Source of the DNA: Ziziphus jujuba
Lineage: Eukaryota > Streptophyta > Magnoliopsida > Rosales > Rhamnaceae
Length of the DNA stretch: 64,000 bases
NCBI RefSeq assembly: GCF_031755915.1
Contig: NC_083383.1
Coordinates: 2,980,001 to 3,044,000, forward strand
Reading direction: 5' to 3'
The notes beneath the pieces were generated by a model, which saw nothing but the letters and a program-made list of their open reading frames with translations, did not search any database and was not told the origin of the DNA. Every line of letters begins with the position of its first letter. The first letter of the stretch is position 1. This document shows, in pieces, positions 61,500-64,000 of this stretch. The position numbers were made by a program, and so were the translations under genes.

Positions 61500-62143
61500 T
61501 ATATGATTACTTGGTAAGTTTGTTGTTAATTCCAAATCATCAATTATCTTTTAAGTTAGATAATATTTTAGTAATACACTTAATGTTTATTGATTGCTAA
61601 TTCTTTACATTTAATGCTTAATGTTTAATGTTTATTTATAATTTTAATGTTTGTTGAAGGATGAATGGAATTTGGTTTATTGAGGTAGTGAGCTTGTGGT
61701 TGCTGCTGGTGGCTTTTCATGCAATGGAAAATGTGGAAGAAAACAATATTTAAAATAATTTTTATTTTTATGGATTATTAGTTTATTTAATTATAAGTTT
61801 ATTTTAAAATTTTAGATTTCAAATATGGGTTGTATTTTATTTTGTAGCTAATAATGGTTGTAGACTTGTTATATACTTTATTTGTTGATGTATGGTTTAT
61901 AATTGGGTGGTGGTAGTTGTAGATTTGTATTATAGTTGTATGATTATGTGTTGTATTATTTAATATGTTTGAGGCTTAATAATTAACTTATTTGGTATTT
62001 TTGTTTAGGTGGATGGATGTATGTTAAAATTATTTAATTTAAAGAATAATTTGAAAAGAATATCTAATTTAAAATATAGATTGATGATTAAAAAGGCCTA
62101 AAAATTTTTTTATACAATTTTTGTCCAAAAAATACCAAATTCG

Positions 62144-62178
<35 letters not shown>

Positions 62179-62370
62179 TTGGGCCGAGGCCCAACACGAA
62201 GCCCAGACCGGCCCAACCCGCAAATCCAACCCAAACCGATCAAATATGGTCGGTTCGGTCGGTTTCGGGTTGTATATTGGGTTCGATTCGGTTCGGTTAT
62301 GTAACCAACCCAAACCGAATTGGTCGGTTAGATTTAAAAAAACTCCAAAAACCGAACCAATCCGCACCGA

Positions 62371-62381
62371 GCCCACCCCTA
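62371..62381 (-). repeat. hAT right terminal inverted repeat
   Basis: GCCCACCCCTA; reverse complement TAGGGGTGGGC matches the left end except at one base. Confidence 0.92.
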
Positions 62382-62389
62382 TCAGCAGA
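62382..62389 (+). repeat. hAT target-site duplication, right
   Basis: TCAGCAGA, identical to the left copy at 56212-56219. Confidence 0.93.
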
Positions 62390-62394
62390 TAGAA

Positions 62395-62638
62395 GGTTTT
62401 GGACTGGTACATTGGGCCTGGTTTTGTGAGCACGAATAAGCTTTGGGCTATTGAGTATTCGGCTTTGGTATATGGGTTTGCTAGACTTTAAAATTTTAAT
62501 TTTTTTCTTATGCTGATTTTTAATATTCGAGCTAAAATATTAGACTTTATGATGATTTTTAATTGTCATTCCTCTATGCAAGCTGAAGTAAGCAGTAAGG
62601 AAGACTTAAGTTGGCTTTCAATCACATATTCTGATAGC
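62395..62638 (+). repeat. Segment duplicated from BAHD 3' flank
   Basis: Homologous to 51707-51978, the 3' flank of copy 2. It shows that the array unit includes downstream DNA and that the hAT landed close to the edge of the copy 3 unit. Between here and 63452 there is only 3' flank of copy 3. Confidence 0.7.
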
Positions 62639-63452
62639 AATTTAGAGGCATTAAAGCTGGAGATTCTGATTAAGTTGAGAAAGCAACAAAACCATGACAG
62701 TTGTTTAAACGTGATGTGAGCATTCTCCAAACTTAAGCCTTGCTTAGTCATTCGCTACATTACAGGCAAATGAACACTTTGCGAAGCCTATTTACCCATA
62801 ATCTAATCGTTGTCTTCATGCATGAACTTATAATAAAATTAGTTGACACCTAAGTTAGCTAAATGTCAACATGCGTGACAATTTGATACTTCTATGAATA
62901 TGGTGCTTGTACCATATTGCACTTCATAAGAAAAACAAGCCAAAATCTATTACTATAAGTGCTTGTAATATGAAAAGTGTTCAACGATTGTAAAAGCTCC
63001 CATCTTTTTTTAACTTCTTATAATTGAAAATAATTCTATACGGAGTTTTTGCTAGCAATTTCCAAACTATTCTTTCTTCAATTTCTATCAACCCTTTCAA
63101 CATAGATGAAAATATATCTGTCTAATGCAACCAAGGTTGGGAATGGAATAGTGATTGCCAACTACCAGCAGCGAAGGAAGCTATCACAAACCAAAGACAG
63201 TAATCAATTCCAAGTAAGTTTTTAACTGCCAAGCGGAAACAGCTCCAGCAATTGTCTTCTGCGCACCTCAGACAACTAATTATTCAACAAATTGTGGTAC
63301 AAAATCAAAGAATGTCATAGCCTAAACTAACTGACAAGCTGTTCACTTTATTTAACATTAATAATGCATGTTTTATTCATTAGACGGGGGACATGGAATT
63401 GGTGTTAAAATCTAGTAGACAGAAACAGAACCGAAAAATCAGTCCCAACTGA

Positions 63453-64000
63453 TTACAGATATGTTGAAAAGGCAGCTTCCATGAAGTCCATGTCAGATTC
63501 AAGAGCAGACATTGTTTCCGGGGGGAGGCAAACCTCCAAATCAATGCTTCCTCCTCCTTCACGTCCTGGGTAGGGAGTCACTGTCCCACTAAACTTGTTT
63601 GCATACCCACTCCGCAGCGCCAATGCTTTACCCATTCCAAACTCATTTCCATACTTATTGAATCGTGGTGAGCTCCCTATCACCACACTGAAAGGATCGA
63701 AAATCTTTTCAAGTTGGAATATATCAGGCGACTTTAACCATAAATCCACCCACGATTCCACCGTTTTGTGTGTGAAGCTAACCACGGCCTCATGTAGTTG
63801 CCACGCTGCCCAGCCAAGATCACGTTCCAGCAATTCACCGGCCGTCGAATCTCCTTTCACCACACTGATCGAGTTTCCAAAATATTCCTGAGACAAAGGT
63901 GGGTTTAATCTCGGTCTGCAATTGATTGCCAACTTGCAACTGGTTATTTGATCAGGTGGAAAACAACGAGCCCGTGTTATGGACCTCCACACAAAGGCAG
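63453..64000 (-). CDS. BAHD acyltransferase (array copy 3, C-terminal part)
   Basis: Partial gene cut by the right window edge; about 182 C-terminal residues plus the stop are visible. It reads WRSITRARCFPPDQITSC, QEYFGNSISVVKGDSTAG, NEFGMGKALALRSGYANKF and GGGSIDLEVCLPP, and ends AAFSTYL. It keeps the EFGMG variant of the DFGWG motif and is closest in text to copy 2 (same LSQEYFGNSI and FTHKTVESW). The HxxxD part lies outside the window, so activity cannot be judged. Confidence 0.9.
   Translation of the reverse strand, partial: AFVWRSITRARCFPPDQITSCKLAINCRPRLNPPLSQEYFGNSISVVKGDSTAGELLERDLGWAAWQLHEAVVSFTHKTVESWVDLWLKSPDIFQLEKIFDPFSVVIGSSPRFNKYGNEFGMGKALALRSGYANKFSGTVTPYPGREGGGSIDLEVCLPPETMSALESDMDFMEAAFSTYL

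Larger units (their letters stand above)
56220..62381 (+). mobile_element. Full-length hAT DNA transposon (6162 bp)
   Basis: The terminal inverted repeats are TAGGAGTGGGC at the left and GCCCACCCCTA at the right (11 bp, one mismatch), bounded by the 8-bp duplication TCAGCAGA. Subterminal regions (about 56233-56405 and 62178-62370) are full of CCGACC/GGTCGG and AACCGAA/TTCGGTT words in both orientations, as in hAT subterminal repeats. Inside are probable untranslated leader exons (56500-56775, 58379-58532, 58812-58917) and a transposase gene broken by one stop. The region 56780-58378 is mostly AT-rich filler with a GA-rich part near 57120-57300. Nearly complete ends and one stop suggest a fairly young insertion. 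Confidence 0.95.

Noticed and set aside
1..64000. tRNA, rRNA, CRISPR or viral integrations
   Set aside because: No tRNA box pattern, rRNA core, spaced repeat array or viral gene order was seen on either strand.

Overview
This is a plant nuclear window. It has AT-rich intergenic DNA, spliced genes with GT/AG introns, many poly(A)/poly(T) and (AT)n tracts, a Ty1/copia retrotransposon and a hAT transposon. The protein families (SPATULA, a ZHOUPI/bHLH95-type bHLH, an RHG1A-type RING-H2 ligase, NAC, BAHD, SBT1 subtilase) indicate a eudicot, probably a rosid. Genus cannot be fixed from sequence alone.

Layout: an intact SBT1.9-like subtilase (2574-4865, -) is followed by a decayed paralogue (8052-10116, -). 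A degenerate Copia LTR element lies at 11486-18090 (+); a 114-bp host segment is duplicated on both sides of it and its 3' LTR is cut short. Next is a block of regulatory genes, all on the minus strand: an At1g01540-type membrane-anchored kinase (20859-23859, 7 exons, 522 aa), a bHLH95/ZHOUPI-type bHLH (25932-28252, 3 exons, 285 aa), a SPATULA-type bHLH (30000-32865, 6 exons, 397 aa), an RHG1A-like RING-H2 E3 ligase (34437-38308, 5 coding exons, 713 aa) and a NAC factor (44708-47489, 3 exons, 274 aa). The last part is a tandem array of BAHD acyltransferases on the minus strand (49401-50789, 52552-53955 and a partial copy at 63453-64000). A complete hAT element of 6162 bp (56220-62381) sits inside this array, with 11-bp terminal inverted repeats and an 8-bp target duplication.

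All nine host loci read on the minus strand; both large transposons read on the plus strand. Exon models were built by hand from splice sites, reading frame and family motifs, and every model closes in frame.

The most unusual signal is a recurring class of very short A- or T-rich insertions (11-27 bp, often containing TTCACC(C) or TTACCC next to an A-run). Each is bounded by direct repeats of about 10-17 bp, at several unrelated loci. At 48.57-48.79 kb related poly-T duplications appear in series. They look like extremely 5'-truncated retroposition events or templated repair scars, and ordinary annotation does not name them.
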